Source of the DNA: Opitutus sp. GAS368
GTDB lineage: Bacteria; Verrucomicrobiota; Verrucomicrobiia; Opitutales; Opitutaceae
Direction: 5' to 3'
Length of the DNA stretch: 47,759 nucleotides
NCBI GenBank assembly: GCA_945906965.1
Contig: CAMDRP010000012.1
Location: forward strand, 1-47,759
Part shown: piece after piece, positions 1 through 9,393 of the stretch
How the letters are laid out: the number at the start of each line of letters is the position of its first letter
Position numbering within the stretch: position 1 is the stretch's first letter
Notes under the pieces: generated by a model
Seen by the model: the letters and a program-made list of their open reading frames with translations, nothing else
Databases searched by the model: none
What the model was told of the DNA's origin: nothing
Made by a program: the position numbers and the translations under genes

Positions 1-258
1 ACTATATGCCTGCACCCCCCGGCGCCCCGGCCACCACGCCGCCATTGACGCGCCGTGGAGCGCCGAGGAGCGCCGAGGAGCCCCAAAAAACGCCAGGTCT
101 GCTGAGCAGTCCCGTGCGCGCTGAAGCTCGCCGTGCACCGCTTGCGCGCTTGCCATACCTCCAGCCTGACGCACCGTCATCGCTCGATAACGTTACCTCG
201 TTTTTACCTCCCACCGTCTCACACGACGACGGCCACTGATTCTGATCTGATTTCTACC
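1..258. other. Upstream region of the first receptor gene; no gene recognised
   Basis: No convincing gene is seen here. An in-frame extension of the following receptor reaches back to 133, but the extra 42 residues are rich in His, Arg and Ser and would put the signal peptide far from the N-terminus. A short G+C-rich tandem (GAGCGCCGAG repeated around 57-80) is present. No clear promoter or operator could be assigned. Confidence 0.4.
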
Positions 259-3200
259 ATGCAAACCAACCCTGCTCGATCCCCGCTCCCGCGGCACACG
301 TGTGCCGCTGTCGCCGTCCTGTTCCTTGTCGGACAGCTCGCCGCCCAAACCGCGCCTACCCCCAAGCCAATGACCGCTCCCGGCAAGGGTCCGGCCCTAA
401 GCGAGGAGACAGTCATGCTCTCGCCCTTCCAAGTCGCGTCTGACGCCGACAAGGGCTACCAGGCCCTGAACACGCTCTCGGGCACGCGCCTCAACTCGAA
501 ACTCGAAGACCTCGGCGCCTCGATCACCGTCGTGACCAAGCAGCAAATGCTCGATACCGCAGTCCTCGATATCAACGACGTCTTCCGCTACGAGGCCAGC
601 ACCGAGGGCACCGATAATTTCACGACGTTCAACCGCAACCGCTCTGGCGGCGTCAACGACCAGGTGCAGTCGAATCCCCAACAGTCGAACCGTATCCGCG
701 GCATCAGCACCGCCGGTCAAAGCGCGGGCGGTGCCAACACCGCCTTCGGTAATTTCCGGACCAACAACTCCATCCCGTTCGACCTCTACAACGTAGCGGC
801 CATCGAAATTTCCCGCGGCCCCAACTCTAATCTATTCGGTCTGGGCGCTGCCTCCGGCACAGTGAACGTCGTGCCCACCCAAGCCAACCCGGACCGCGTC
901 ACCGCCAGCGCCTCCCTCCGCTTCGACGATTGGGGCGGCCACCGCGAGAGCCTCAATTTCAACCAACCGCTCGTGCGCGGAAAACTCGCCCTCCGCGTCG
1001 CCGCCGTGCAGGAAAGCAAAGGCTTCACCCGCCAGCCCGCCTCCGAACGGATTCATCGCGAGTTCGGAACGATTCTCGCCCGCCCGTTCAAGAACACCCA
1101 AATCCGCCTCACCGCGGAGGCCTACAACAACGACTACCGCCGTCCCAACTCAATCACGCCCCGCGACACGACCACGGAGTGGAAAGCCCAGGGCAGCCCG
1201 ACTTGGGATCCGACCACTCAGATCGCAACGTTCGCCAACGGCACCAAGACCGCTGCCATCACCAACGACGCGCTGCTGCCCTTTGGGCTCATCGGCGGCT
1301 ACAACGGCATCTACAACCGCCCCGGCGTTTATATCGACAACACCAGCATCCAGAATTTTTCCGTCCAACGCACCAACAACCCCGTCACCACGGCCACGCC
1401 CACCAACCCCTTCACCGGCGGCAACAGCACGCTGCGCTACCTCCAGAGCGGCACCACCATCCAACGCAACCGCGATATCCTTGGGCCGACCGGTCTGCCT
1501 TTGTATCTGCTTCCCGGGACCAACGACAAATCCATCTACGATTGGTCTTCGATCAACGCCGTCGCCCCCAACAACGGCGTCGACAAAGCGGAAACCTACA
1601 GCGCCGAAATCGAGCAGGTTGTCCTCAACACCCGGAGCCACTTGATCGCCGTCAAGGCCGGCGCATTCTACCAAAAATATGAGAAAAACGAGAACGGCGC
1701 GATCGATAACCTTGAGTCCGTCATCTACGTCGATGTGAACGAAAAGAATCTTGATGGTAGCCCCAACCCCTACTTCAAGCGGCCCTACATTCAGGCCACG
1801 GCGCCTAACAGCACTCGGCGCCCCCAAACCATCGACATCCAATCGGCCGATATCGCCTATCAATTCACGCCCGACAATCTCCCCCGATGGCTATCATGGA
1901 TCGGCCAGCAGCGCTTGGGCTCACACGCTGAAGCAGACCGCGGCGACAGCACGGGCTTCACTTCGGCTCAACGGGTGACCTCGAATCATCCATGGATCAC
2001 GCCGACCAACCGCATCAACACCCAGGGTATCGCCCAGCGCTACCTCCTCGGCGATAATAATGGGCAAAACATGGACTACGGCCCCTCGTTTCTCAAAAAT
2101 CTCAATGGCACCTATCCGCTCACCTGGTTCGACAACCGCAACGGGGTTTGGGTCAAGGAGCCGGTCACCGTCACGAACCAGCTCAACAACGGCCAAGGCG
2201 CCCGCCAGCGCACCGAAACGCGCACGATCAATGCCACCGCCCAGAGCTTCTTCTTCAACGACCGACTGGTGACCACCGTCGGCTTCCGCCGCGATCGTCA
2301 GCGTTCCCGCACCAGCGCCGGCGCCTTCGTGAACCCTGCGACCGGTCTCGCCGATCTTTCCAATACCAACATTTTTGGCCCCGCCCAAGGCTTCGTCTCG
2401 CCCTCCGGCACGGTCATCAATCTGCCCGGTTGGGTCGAACAATCCGGCGACACCAAGACTTACGGTGCCGTGCTCAAGGCCACCAAATGGCTTAATTTCC
2501 ATTTCAACAAGTCGGACAGCTTCGCCCCCCAGGTCGTCCGCCAGTCGGTCGGCCTCGGGAATGTTCCGAATCCTCGCGGCTTCGCCACCGAATGGGGCGT
2601 GAGCGTCTCGGCTCTGCAAGGAAAACTCAATGTTCGCATCAACCGTTTCCAGACGAAGGAACTCAACTCCCGCGGCAGTGAAGTCGGGACCCTCGGCAAC
2701 CGCTACATCGACATGGAGGGCCGCCCCGACGGTTCGAACAACATTCAGCAGGCGTCGTTCCGCTTCTTTGCCACCAACATTGCTCGCGGTCGATTGATCG
2801 CTTCGGGCATTGCCAACCCGACCGAAGCCCAACTCTTCCCCGTCGTGGCATCACTGATGGCGCCCTACGGGGCCGACAAGGCCAAGAACGAGGAGTGGCT
2901 CACTCGCCTCATCTACTCCGGCCCCAGCCAACCTCAGACGGTCGGTACCACCGACGTTTCGTCCAAGGGCTACGAATTCGAGGCTACCTACAACCCCACG
3001 CGCAACTGGCGCATGAAGTTCACCGGCTCGCAGACCCAAGCCCAAGACGATCGCGTCTCGCCCGAGATTTATGATTGGTGGCAGGCGCGCATCCCCGTGT
3101 GGACCACCCTCCGCAGCGACATCACGCCCGGCGACGGGAAGGGTCCGCTTTGGTGGAATACCCTTCCCCCAGGCGAAACGCGCACGCCTGAGACCCGTTA

Positions 3201-3663
3201 CATCGGCGACCAATACGGCCCCTACTGGGCCGCCGCGACCAACGCCGGCCGCCCACGCTCCCAAATCCGCGAATTCCGCGCCACCGGCCTTACCAACTAC
3301 GATTTCACCTCCGGCCGCCTGAAGGACTTCAACATCGGCGGTGCTTTCCGCTGGGAAAGCAAAGCCTCCATCGGCTTCGGTGCCGCCGCGCCCGAGACCA
3401 GCGGGCCTTATCAAGGCACCGTTCTGTTCCTCGATAACAACAAGCCCTACTGGGACAAGGCCCGTTACTACTTCGACGTTTCCGCCGGCTATAAATTCAA
3501 ACTCTGGGACGACAAGATCCGCGCCAAGGCCCAGGTCAACGTGCGTGACATTTTCGAAGACGGCCGCCTTCAAGCCGTCGGCGTTAACCCCGACGGTTCG
3601 CCCTTTGCGTATCGCATCATCAATCCACGTCAGTTCATCTTTAGTATGACGTTCGATCTCTGA
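259..3663 (+). CDS. TonB-dependent outer-membrane receptor (first of a tandem pair)
   Basis: Predicted 1134-residue outer-membrane barrel that imports a ligand using TonB energy. I chose the ATG at 259 because it gives a proper signal peptide (hydrophobic stretch AAVAVLFLVGQLAAQ, cleavage near residue 30). A longer in-frame start at 133 would bury it. Residues 50-59 (ETVMLSPFQV) look like the TonB-box region of verrucomicrobial receptors. The plug follows (GTRLNSKLEDLGASITVV, then NDVFRYEASTEGT, and EISRGPNSNLFGLGAASGTV). The rest is Tyr/Asn/Arg-rich barrel sequence ending in the aromatic-type signal MTFDL. It is a clear paralog of the next gene: plug, barrel and C-terminus align throughout. 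No SusD-like gene is adjacent. The substrate is not visible from sequence; the sulfatase and toroid proteins downstream suggest a sulfated glycan fragment (inference). Confidence 0.93.
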   Translation: MQTNPARSPLPRHTCAAVAVLFLVGQLAAQTAPTPKPMTAPGKGPALSEETVMLSPFQVASDADKGYQALNTLSGTRLNSKLEDLGASITVVTKQQMLDTAVLDINDVFRYEASTEGTDNFTTFNRNRSGGVNDQVQSNPQQSNRIRGISTAGQSAGGANTAFGNFRTNNSIPFDLYNVAAIEISRGPNSNLFGLGAASGTVNVVPTQANPDRVTASASLRFDDWGGHRESLNFNQPLVRGKLALRVAAVQESKGFTRQPASERIHREFGTILARPFKNTQIRLTAEAYNNDYRRPNSITPRDTTTEWKAQGSPTWDPTTQIATFANGTKTAAITNDALLPFGLIGGYNGIYNRPGVYIDNTSIQNFSVQRTNNPVTTATPTNPFTGGNSTLRYLQSGTTIQRNRDILGPTGLPLYLLPGTNDKSIYDWSSINAVAPNNGVDKAETYSAEIEQVVLNTRSHLIAVKAGAFYQKYEKNENGAIDNLESVIYVDVNEKNLDGSPNPYFKRPYIQATAPNSTRRPQTIDIQSADIAYQFTPDNLPRWLSWIGQQRLGSHAEADRGDSTGFTSAQRVTSNHPWITPTNRINTQGIAQRYLLGDNNGQNMDYGPSFLKNLNGTYPLTWFDNRNGVWVKEPVTVTNQLNNGQGARQRTETRTINATAQSFFFNDRLVTTVGFRRDRQRSRTSAGAFVNPATGLADLSNTNIFGPAQGFVSPSGTVINLPGWVEQSGDTKTYGAVLKATKWLNFHFNKSDSFAPQVVRQSVGLGNVPNPRGFATEWGVSVSALQGKLNVRINRFQTKELNSRGSEVGTLGNRYIDMEGRPDGSNNIQQASFRFFATNIARGRLIASGIANPTEAQLFPVVASLMAPYGADKAKNEEWLTRLIYSGPSQPQTVGTTDVSSKGYEFEATYNPTRNWRMKFTGSQTQAQDDRVSPEIYDWWQARIPVWTTLRSDITPGDGKGPLWWNTLPPGETRTPETRYIGDQYGPYWAAATNAGRPRSQIREFRATGLTNYDFTSGRLKDFNIGGAFRWESKASIGFGAAAPETSGPYQGTVLFLDNNKPYWDKARYYFDVSAGYKFKLWDDKIRAKAQVNVRDIFEDGRLQAVGVNPDGSPFAYRIINPRQFIFSMTFDL

Positions 3664-3721
3664 GGTGAATCCATCCTGACCGGTCGGTCTTATTGACCGA
3701 GCCACCGGTTCTGTTTTGATC

Positions 3722-3783
3722 GCCAGCGTTGGTTTCAAGGTCTCGTAGCAACCGAGAACCTAGAAACCAACGCTGGCTTTTTT
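3722..3783 (+). terminator. Intrinsic terminator after the first receptor
   Basis: Perfect 15-bp outer stem (GCCAGCGTTGGTTTC at 3722-3736 with its complement at 3763-3777), an inner partly paired segment (AGGTCTCG against CGAGAACCT) and a run of six T at 3778-3783. It lies 59 bases after the receptor stop codon, so the two receptors are probably transcribed separately. Confidence 0.92.
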
Positions 3784-3840
3784 GTAGCCTGCCACGATCC
3801 GAACCTATACCTCCCAAACGGGCATAATCTTGGGTAATTA

Positions 3841-3855
3841 ATGCAACGCTTGCAT
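3841..3855. promoter_or_regulatory. Palindromic operator candidate upstream of the second receptor
   Basis: ATGCAA-CGC-TTGCAT is a perfect 6-bp inverted repeat around three bases, 106 bases before the ATG at 3962. The TGCAA...TTGCA arms around a CG-containing centre resemble sites bound by LacI-family sugar regulators, although those usually have an even-length centre. No such regulator gene is in the window. The surrounding sequence (3856-3920) is AT-rich, as expected of a promoter region, but I could not fix a -35/-10 pair. Confidence 0.4.
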
Positions 3856-3961
3856 AGGATGAGAACTGACAACTCCCGATAATTCATTTTATTAAAAATC
3901 ACCCCGTTAATCAGAGCCCCCTACCGAACCCCGAGGGTGATTACCCCTAAATACCTTACCC

Positions 3962-6900
3962 ATGAACCACCCAAGCAAAAACCTGATAGAGTGTGCATTA
4001 AAGCACAGCATCAAGACCGCCACAGCCCTGGCTTTGTTAAGTGCAGGCCTCTACGCCCAAGTCGCCACCACGACCAAAAAGACCGCCGAAGATACTTCGG
4101 AGCCGAAGAAAGAGGAGATCGTGGTGATCTCGCCCTTCAAGGTCGTCTCCGACGACAGAGGCTACCAAGCCACCAACACGATGTCCGGCACCCGCCTCAA
4201 CACGAAGTTGGAAGATGTTTTCGCCTCCGTGACCGTCGTCACCAAGCAGCAAATGATCGACACCGCGGTGCTCGATATGAACGACGTGTTCAAATACGAA
4301 GCCAGCACGGAAGGCACCGCCAACTTCACCCTCATTTCCAAGGATCAAAACGGTAGCGTGTCGGATAAAACCGCCAGCGATCCCCAACGCGCCAACCGTA
4401 TCCGCGGCCTCTCCGGCGGCCTGGGTAGCTCCGTCGGCGCCAACAGCGGCGGCGTCAACACCGCCTGGGGCAACTTCCAAAGCAACGGCAGTATCCCGTT
4501 CGATCTTTATAACGTCGAAGCCGTCGAAATTTCCCGCGGACCAAACTCGAGCCTCTTCGGCATCGGTCAGCCCAACGGCACCGTCAACGTCGTGCCGACT
4601 CAAGCCAACCTCCAGCGTTTCTCTTTTGGTGCGACCCTACGCGCCGATGATTGGGGTGGGAATCGGGCCAGCGTGAACATCAATCAACCACTCATCGCCA
4701 ACAAACTCGCCATCCGAGTCGCGGCGGTGAACGAAGAAAAAGGTTTCACCCGCAAACCGGCCAGCGAGAAAATCCACCGCGAATTTGTCTCCTTGCTCGC
4801 GATGCCCTTCAAGACGACCACCCTCCGCATCTCCTCCGAAAACTATCACAACAAAAACCGTCGCCCGGGCTCCATCACGCCGATTGAAACGATTACCTCT
4901 TGGAAAGATAACGGCCGCCCCACTTGGGATCCGACCACGCGATTCGTCACCTACCAAAACGGTAGCACGCTTGGGCCCATCGCGGTCAGCTCCGAGGGCG
5001 GCTTGCCCACCGCCGGCGGTTTACCCATCGGCCTAGGCACGGTATCAACCAGCCAGCCCGTACTTTGGTTCGACAATAACGGCCCACAATACTTCACGGT
5101 CCAACGCACCGCCAATCCCATCACAGGCACGGCGCTCCCCTCGCCTTACACCGTTAACTCGGAATTACGCTACATCACCTCCGGCGGTTACGTCCAACGC
5201 TATCAGGGACAGACCGGTGCTCTCGGCCTCCCGCTCTACGCGCCGAATCGCATCGGGAATAAATCCGTCTACGACTGGTCTTCCGTCAACGTCGTCGGCG
5301 CCAACCATGAAGTGGGCTCGGCCAAGACCACCAGCGCTGAGCTGGAGCAGGTCATCATCAACACCCCGAACCATCTTCTCGCCTTCCGCGGCGGCTGGTT
5401 CCGCCAAGACTTCCGCAACGAGCGCTCCAACTGGCTCGACAGCAATATCACGATCAACTTGGACGTGAACACCAAGCTGCTCGATGGCAAAACTAACCCG
5501 TATTTTCTCCGCCCCTACGTCGAGACCACCTCGCCCAATCCTGGTTACTTGATCAGCATCCAGGACATCCAAAACTCCGACCTCACCTACCAATACACGC
5601 CCCGCGCTCTGCCCAAGTGGCTGTCTTGGATTGGTCAACAACGCATCGCCGGCCACGCTGAAATCAGCCGCTCCGACGCGACGACTTGGAATACGGCGCC
5701 CTACTTCTCCGACCCCGCACAGGTCGTGAAGTGGTCCAACTACAACGCCAGCAATCTCAAACTCGCCAGCAACACCCACGAGATCGCCCACCGCTTCTAC
5801 CTCGGCGCAGCGAACAACGATCCCCGCGTGCAATACGGCGCCTACCCCGAAGACGATGCCGCCGGCACCTATGCCCTCAATTGGTATAATAATAAAACCC
5901 AGCAATGGGTGAGCGAATCATCCAAGATTACTCGGCTCGAACAATCCGGCAATCATAGCCGTGGCCGCACCGAATTGCGCTCCCTCAGCGTGAGCGAACA
6001 AGGCTTCTTTTTCAAAGATCGCCTCGTCACCACCGTCGGTTATCGCAAAGACCGCGTGCGCTCCCGCACCGGCGCTGGCACCGTCATCGATCCGGTTACC
6101 GGCTTAGTGAGCTACGCCCCCAACGTGCTTTTCCCCACCGATTGGTTTAGCTCCACGGGCGAAACTAAGACCTACGGCGCGGTGTTGAAAGCCACCAAAT
6201 GGCTCAGCTTCAGCGGCGGCTATTCCGATAGCGTCAACCCCCGCCCCGTGTTCTACGAATTGGATACCTTGGAACGCGTGAAAGACCCACACGGTTTCAC
6301 CAAAGAATACGGCGTCAATTTCAACCTTATTGACGGCAAACTCTATCTAAAGATTAACCGCTACACCACTAAGACCCTGGGCGACCAAGGCACCGGCATC
6401 CGCACCCTCGGTAACCGCACCCTCGATAGCCTCTTGGGCCGCAATCAGCCTAATAACCGTCCCGGCGCTTCCACGCTGCGTTATTTCGCCGAAGAAACCG
6501 TGGCTGCCCGCTTTAAATTCCAAGGCATTACCCCCTCAGCCGCCCAGTCAAATGCCGCCGTGGCCAAATTCATGAACGTCACCCCGGAGATGCTGGATGT
6601 GCTCATGCGTGACTACGGCAGTCGCATCAACACGGTCGATTCCTGCGACACCTCCTCCCGCGGCTATGAATTGGAAATGACCTATAACCCCTCCCGCAAT
6701 TGGCGCATCAAAGTTACAGGCTCCAAATCCAGCGCCAAGGACGACAGAATCGGCACGAAAATCTACGACTATTGGGTCAACAACGTCCCCTTCTGGTCTG
6801 GCCTCCGCTACGACAGCGTCGCGGGTAACGGCGACGGCAAGGGCCCGCAATGGTGGTCCACTCAGATTAACACCGTCTTCAACCAATACCTCCCCAATGC

Positions 6901-7411
6901 GACTCTGGGCGTGAATAACGATGGCACGATCTGGGCGAATCGTCTCTACACCACCGAATACATCGCCACCTACCAAAACTTGGCGTCCAACGTCGGCAAA
7001 CCTCGCACCCAAGAGCGCGAATATCACTTCGCCACCGTCACCAACTACGATTTCACCCGTGGCCTATTGAAGAACTTCAACATCGGCGGCGCCGTGCGCT
7101 GGGAAAGCCAAGCCTCCATCGGTTTCTTAGCCGGCGCGCCTGAAACCAGCGGCCCCTTCACCGGCGCCGTGCTCAAACTCGACAACGAGAAACCCATCTA
7201 CGACGAATCGCGCTCCTACTTCGATTTCTCCGCCGGTTATCGCTTTAAATTGTACGGCGGTCGCATCGAGTCGAAACTCCAGCTCAACATCCAAAACGCC
7301 TTCGAGGGCGGTCGCTTGCAGGCTATCGCCGTCAATCCCGACGGCAAACCCTACGCTTACCGCATCGTCGATCCCCGCCGCTTCGTGCTGAGCATGTCGT
7401 TCAGCCTCTAA
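3962..7411 (+). CDS. TonB-dependent outer-membrane receptor (second of a tandem pair)
   Basis: Predicted 1149-residue TonB-dependent receptor. A signal peptide is visible (TATALALLSAGLYAQ, cleavage near residue 33). An acidic/basic linker leads to EIVVISPFKV (about residues 52-61), the probable TonB-interacting region. The plug follows (SGTRLNTKLEDVFASVTVV, NDVFKYEASTEGT, EISRGPNSSLFGIGQPNGTV), then a long barrel with many aromatic and Asn/Thr residues, ending in VLSMSFSL. It aligns with the preceding receptor along its whole length, so the pair arose by tandem duplication. The divergence is greatest in mid-barrel regions such as those around residues 330-380, where ligand-facing loops would be expected. 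It has its own upstream palindrome and its own terminator, so independent regulation is likely. Confidence 0.94.
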   Translation: MNHPSKNLIECALKHSIKTATALALLSAGLYAQVATTTKKTAEDTSEPKKEEIVVISPFKVVSDDRGYQATNTMSGTRLNTKLEDVFASVTVVTKQQMIDTAVLDMNDVFKYEASTEGTANFTLISKDQNGSVSDKTASDPQRANRIRGLSGGLGSSVGANSGGVNTAWGNFQSNGSIPFDLYNVEAVEISRGPNSSLFGIGQPNGTVNVVPTQANLQRFSFGATLRADDWGGNRASVNINQPLIANKLAIRVAAVNEEKGFTRKPASEKIHREFVSLLAMPFKTTTLRISSENYHNKNRRPGSITPIETITSWKDNGRPTWDPTTRFVTYQNGSTLGPIAVSSEGGLPTAGGLPIGLGTVSTSQPVLWFDNNGPQYFTVQRTANPITGTALPSPYTVNSELRYITSGGYVQRYQGQTGALGLPLYAPNRIGNKSVYDWSSVNVVGANHEVGSAKTTSAELEQVIINTPNHLLAFRGGWFRQDFRNERSNWLDSNITINLDVNTKLLDGKTNPYFLRPYVETTSPNPGYLISIQDIQNSDLTYQYTPRALPKWLSWIGQQRIAGHAEISRSDATTWNTAPYFSDPAQVVKWSNYNASNLKLASNTHEIAHRFYLGAANNDPRVQYGAYPEDDAAGTYALNWYNNKTQQWVSESSKITRLEQSGNHSRGRTELRSLSVSEQGFFFKDRLVTTVGYRKDRVRSRTGAGTVIDPVTGLVSYAPNVLFPTDWFSSTGETKTYGAVLKATKWLSFSGGYSDSVNPRPVFYELDTLERVKDPHGFTKEYGVNFNLIDGKLYLKINRYTTKTLGDQGTGIRTLGNRTLDSLLGRNQPNNRPGASTLRYFAEETVAARFKFQGITPSAAQSNAAVAKFMNVTPEMLDVLMRDYGSRINTVDSCDTSSRGYELEMTYNPSRNWRIKVTGSKSSAKDDRIGTKIYDYWVNNVPFWSGLRYDSVAGNGDGKGPQWWSTQINTVFNQYLPNATLGVNNDGTIWANRLYTTEYIATYQNLASNVGKPRTQEREYHFATVTNYDFTRGLLKNFNIGGAVRWESQASIGFLAGAPETSGPFTGAVLKLDNEKPIYDESRSYFDFSAGYRFKLYGGRIESKLQLNIQNAFEGGRLQAIAVNPDGKPYAYRIVDPRRFVLSMSFSL

Positions 7412-7452
7412 AAAAGGAACGTGCACCGCCTCGGTGCCTGAGCCTCCCTTTC

Positions 7453-7488
7453 AGGAGCAAGCCGGCCTCGCCGACTTGCTCCTTTTTT
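7453..7488 (+). terminator. Intrinsic terminator after the second receptor
   Basis: Stem AGGAGCAAG (7453-7461) with CTTGCTCCT (7475-7483), one C/A mismatch, then CGGC/GCCG closing a three-base loop, followed by six T (7483-7488). A smaller hairpin, GCACCG-CCT-CGGTGC, lies just before it at 7423-7437. Confidence 0.9.
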
Positions 7489-7620
7489 ATTCCAAAACTA
7501 ATCATCCTTTCCGCCCACGAACAGCTCGCCAAAAGACGTTCCCGAGCCTGGACTGAGTCCAGCAATTTTCGCCAAGCCAAACTCTGCCGCGCACCTTTTA
7601 CCCAAATCCTATCTCCGACC

Positions 7621-9390
7621 ATGACCCAATCCACTTCGCATGAAACGATGGCCCGCCGTGATTTCCTGAAAACCTCCGGACTCGTCGCTCTCCTCAGTGC
7701 CGTCCCATTAAACTCGGTCCGAGCCGCCACGGTGACTTCGTCTCCTGCAAGCGCATCCACGAACGACTTATTGACCGACCTCATCCGCGCCAACAACGCC
7801 CAGATCTCCGCCCTTCTCAGCCAACAAGAACTTCGTCCAAGCCACCGCTGGCACGGCGGGATTATCAACGAATACGGCCTGCACACCGTCGGCGGCACTG
7901 CTAATTTCATCTCCGCCCTCGCCTGCGCTCTTTGCGCGCCTGGCTCGAAATACTCTAACGCCCCCGAGCTCGCCCAACCCCTTCGTCTTGCGGTCGCGTA
8001 TATCATCAACGCGCAGCACGCCGACGGGACCGTTGATTACTACGCGACCAATTTTCATTCGAACCCCGACATGGCGTTCATCCTCGAGCTCGTCTGTCCG
8101 GCTTGCGAGTTATTGCGATTCAGCCCCCTCCCCGTTTACCGCGCCATCGCCGACGAATTAGGTGTCTTTATCACGCGCGGAGCGGACGGACTCGTCACGG
8201 GAGGCATCCACACGCCCAACCACCGTTGGGTCGTGTGCTCCGCCCTCGCCCTAGCCCATGCTTTGTATCCGAATCCTCGTTATGTCGCTCGGATCGACCA
8301 ATGGCTCGCCGAAACCATCGACCTCGATCCCGACGGCCAATACACCGAAAAAAGCACTACGGTCTACTCGCCTACGGTGGATAACTCTCTGGTTCACGTC
8401 GCCCGTCTCCTCAACCGGCCCGCGCTCTACGAACCAGTTCGTCGCAACCTGGAGATGACTCTTTTCTACGTCCACCCCGACGGTGAAGTCGTCACCGAGG
8501 CATCCCGCCGCCAAGATCGCAACACCCGCGGCAGCATGGCCCGTTACTATTACTCTTACCGTGCCCTCGCCCTCCACGACGGCAATGGTCGCTTCGCCGC
8601 CCTGTGTCGTCAGATCGAGCAGACCGCTCGCGCCCAAATCAGCATCCTCCCAGAGTTACTCACCCAATCCGATCTCAACCAGCCGCTCCCGCCCGACGCG
8701 ACCCTGCCCACCGATTACGCCAAAGTCTTCGCTTACTCCAACCTCGCCCGTATCCGCCGCGGCGCTCGCAGTGGCACGATCCTCGCCAATAACACCACTC
8801 TGTTTTCTTACCGCAAAGGCGCCGCCGCGCTGGAAGCCGTCCGCTGCGCCACAGCATTTTTTGGCAAAGGCCAGTTCATCGCCGATACGCTCGAGCCCGT
8901 CGATGGCCGCTACATCTTGCGCCAAAAACTCGAAGGACCCTACTTCCAGCCCCTCAGCGCCGACCAAATCGCCCACGGCGACCACGTCAAAATGGCCCCC
9001 AACGGCACGCTCTCAACCGATAGCCGCGCCCTGCGCACGCGTAGCAATATCCAAACTCTGGAAAGCGTCATCACAATCACCGAGTCCGACGGCAAATTCA
9101 CCTTAGATTTTTCCATTACCGGCACCGATGAGGTCCCCGTCGCCCTCGAATTCGCCTTTCGCCACGGCGGTAAACTCACCGGCGTCGCCCCCATCCCCCA
9201 CGTCAACGACACCTTCCTCCTCTCCTCCGGCACGGGTCGCTACACCGTGGGCGAGGACACGATTGATTTCGGTCCCGGCCAAGCCCCGCACACCTACACC
9301 CAAGTCCGCGGCGCCCTCCCCAAATGGGACGGCCTTAGTGTTTACGTGACCGGCCTCACGCCCTTCAAAACGAGCCTCAAGATCAGCTGA
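7621..9390 (+). CDS. Tat-exported helical-toroid protein, possible polysaccharide lyase or hydrolase
   Basis: 589 residues, exported by the twin-arginine pathway: residues 10-17 read MARRDFLK, followed by a hydrophobic stretch (GLVALLSAVPLNSVRAA). The ATG at 7648 (MARRDFLK) is an equally good start. The next ~330 residues are helical with recurring Trp/His/Tyr (for example HRWHGG, HTPNHRWVVCSALALAHAL, YSPTVDNSLVHVARLLNRP, RGSMARYYYSYRALALHDG), like the (alpha/alpha) toroids of polysaccharide lyases. The last ~200 residues look beta-rich, as in the sandwich domain such enzymes often carry. I cannot name a family, and the activity is inferred from the toroid-plus-sandwich look and the sulfatase nearby. 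It ends three bases before the next gene, so the two are co-transcribed and probably act together in the periplasm. Confidence 0.72.
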   Translation: MTQSTSHETMARRDFLKTSGLVALLSAVPLNSVRAATVTSSPASASTNDLLTDLIRANNAQISALLSQQELRPSHRWHGGIINEYGLHTVGGTANFISALACALCAPGSKYSNAPELAQPLRLAVAYIINAQHADGTVDYYATNFHSNPDMAFILELVCPACELLRFSPLPVYRAIADELGVFITRGADGLVTGGIHTPNHRWVVCSALALAHALYPNPRYVARIDQWLAETIDLDPDGQYTEKSTTVYSPTVDNSLVHVARLLNRPALYEPVRRNLEMTLFYVHPDGEVVTEASRRQDRNTRGSMARYYYSYRALALHDGNGRFAALCRQIEQTARAQISILPELLTQSDLNQPLPPDATLPTDYAKVFAYSNLARIRRGARSGTILANNTTLFSYRKGAAALEAVRCATAFFGKGQFIADTLEPVDGRYILRQKLEGPYFQPLSADQIAHGDHVKMAPNGTLSTDSRALRTRSNIQTLESVITITESDGKFTLDFSITGTDEVPVALEFAFRHGGKLTGVAPIPHVNDTFLLSSGTGRYTVGEDTIDFGPGQAPHTYTQVRGALPKWDGLSVYVTGLTPFKTSLKIS

Positions 9391-9393
9391 AAA

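Noticed and set aside
50-80. Tandem GAGCGCCGAG units near the left edge
   Set aside because: Only two to three short units, with no spacer pattern; not a CRISPR array or a clear regulatory repeat.
1921-3738. Long antisense open frames (about 300 codons each) opposite the first receptor
   Set aside because: They lie wholly inside a well-supported receptor gene, have low-complexity Gly/Ala/Val/Asp composition from reading GC-rich codons backwards, and show no motif.
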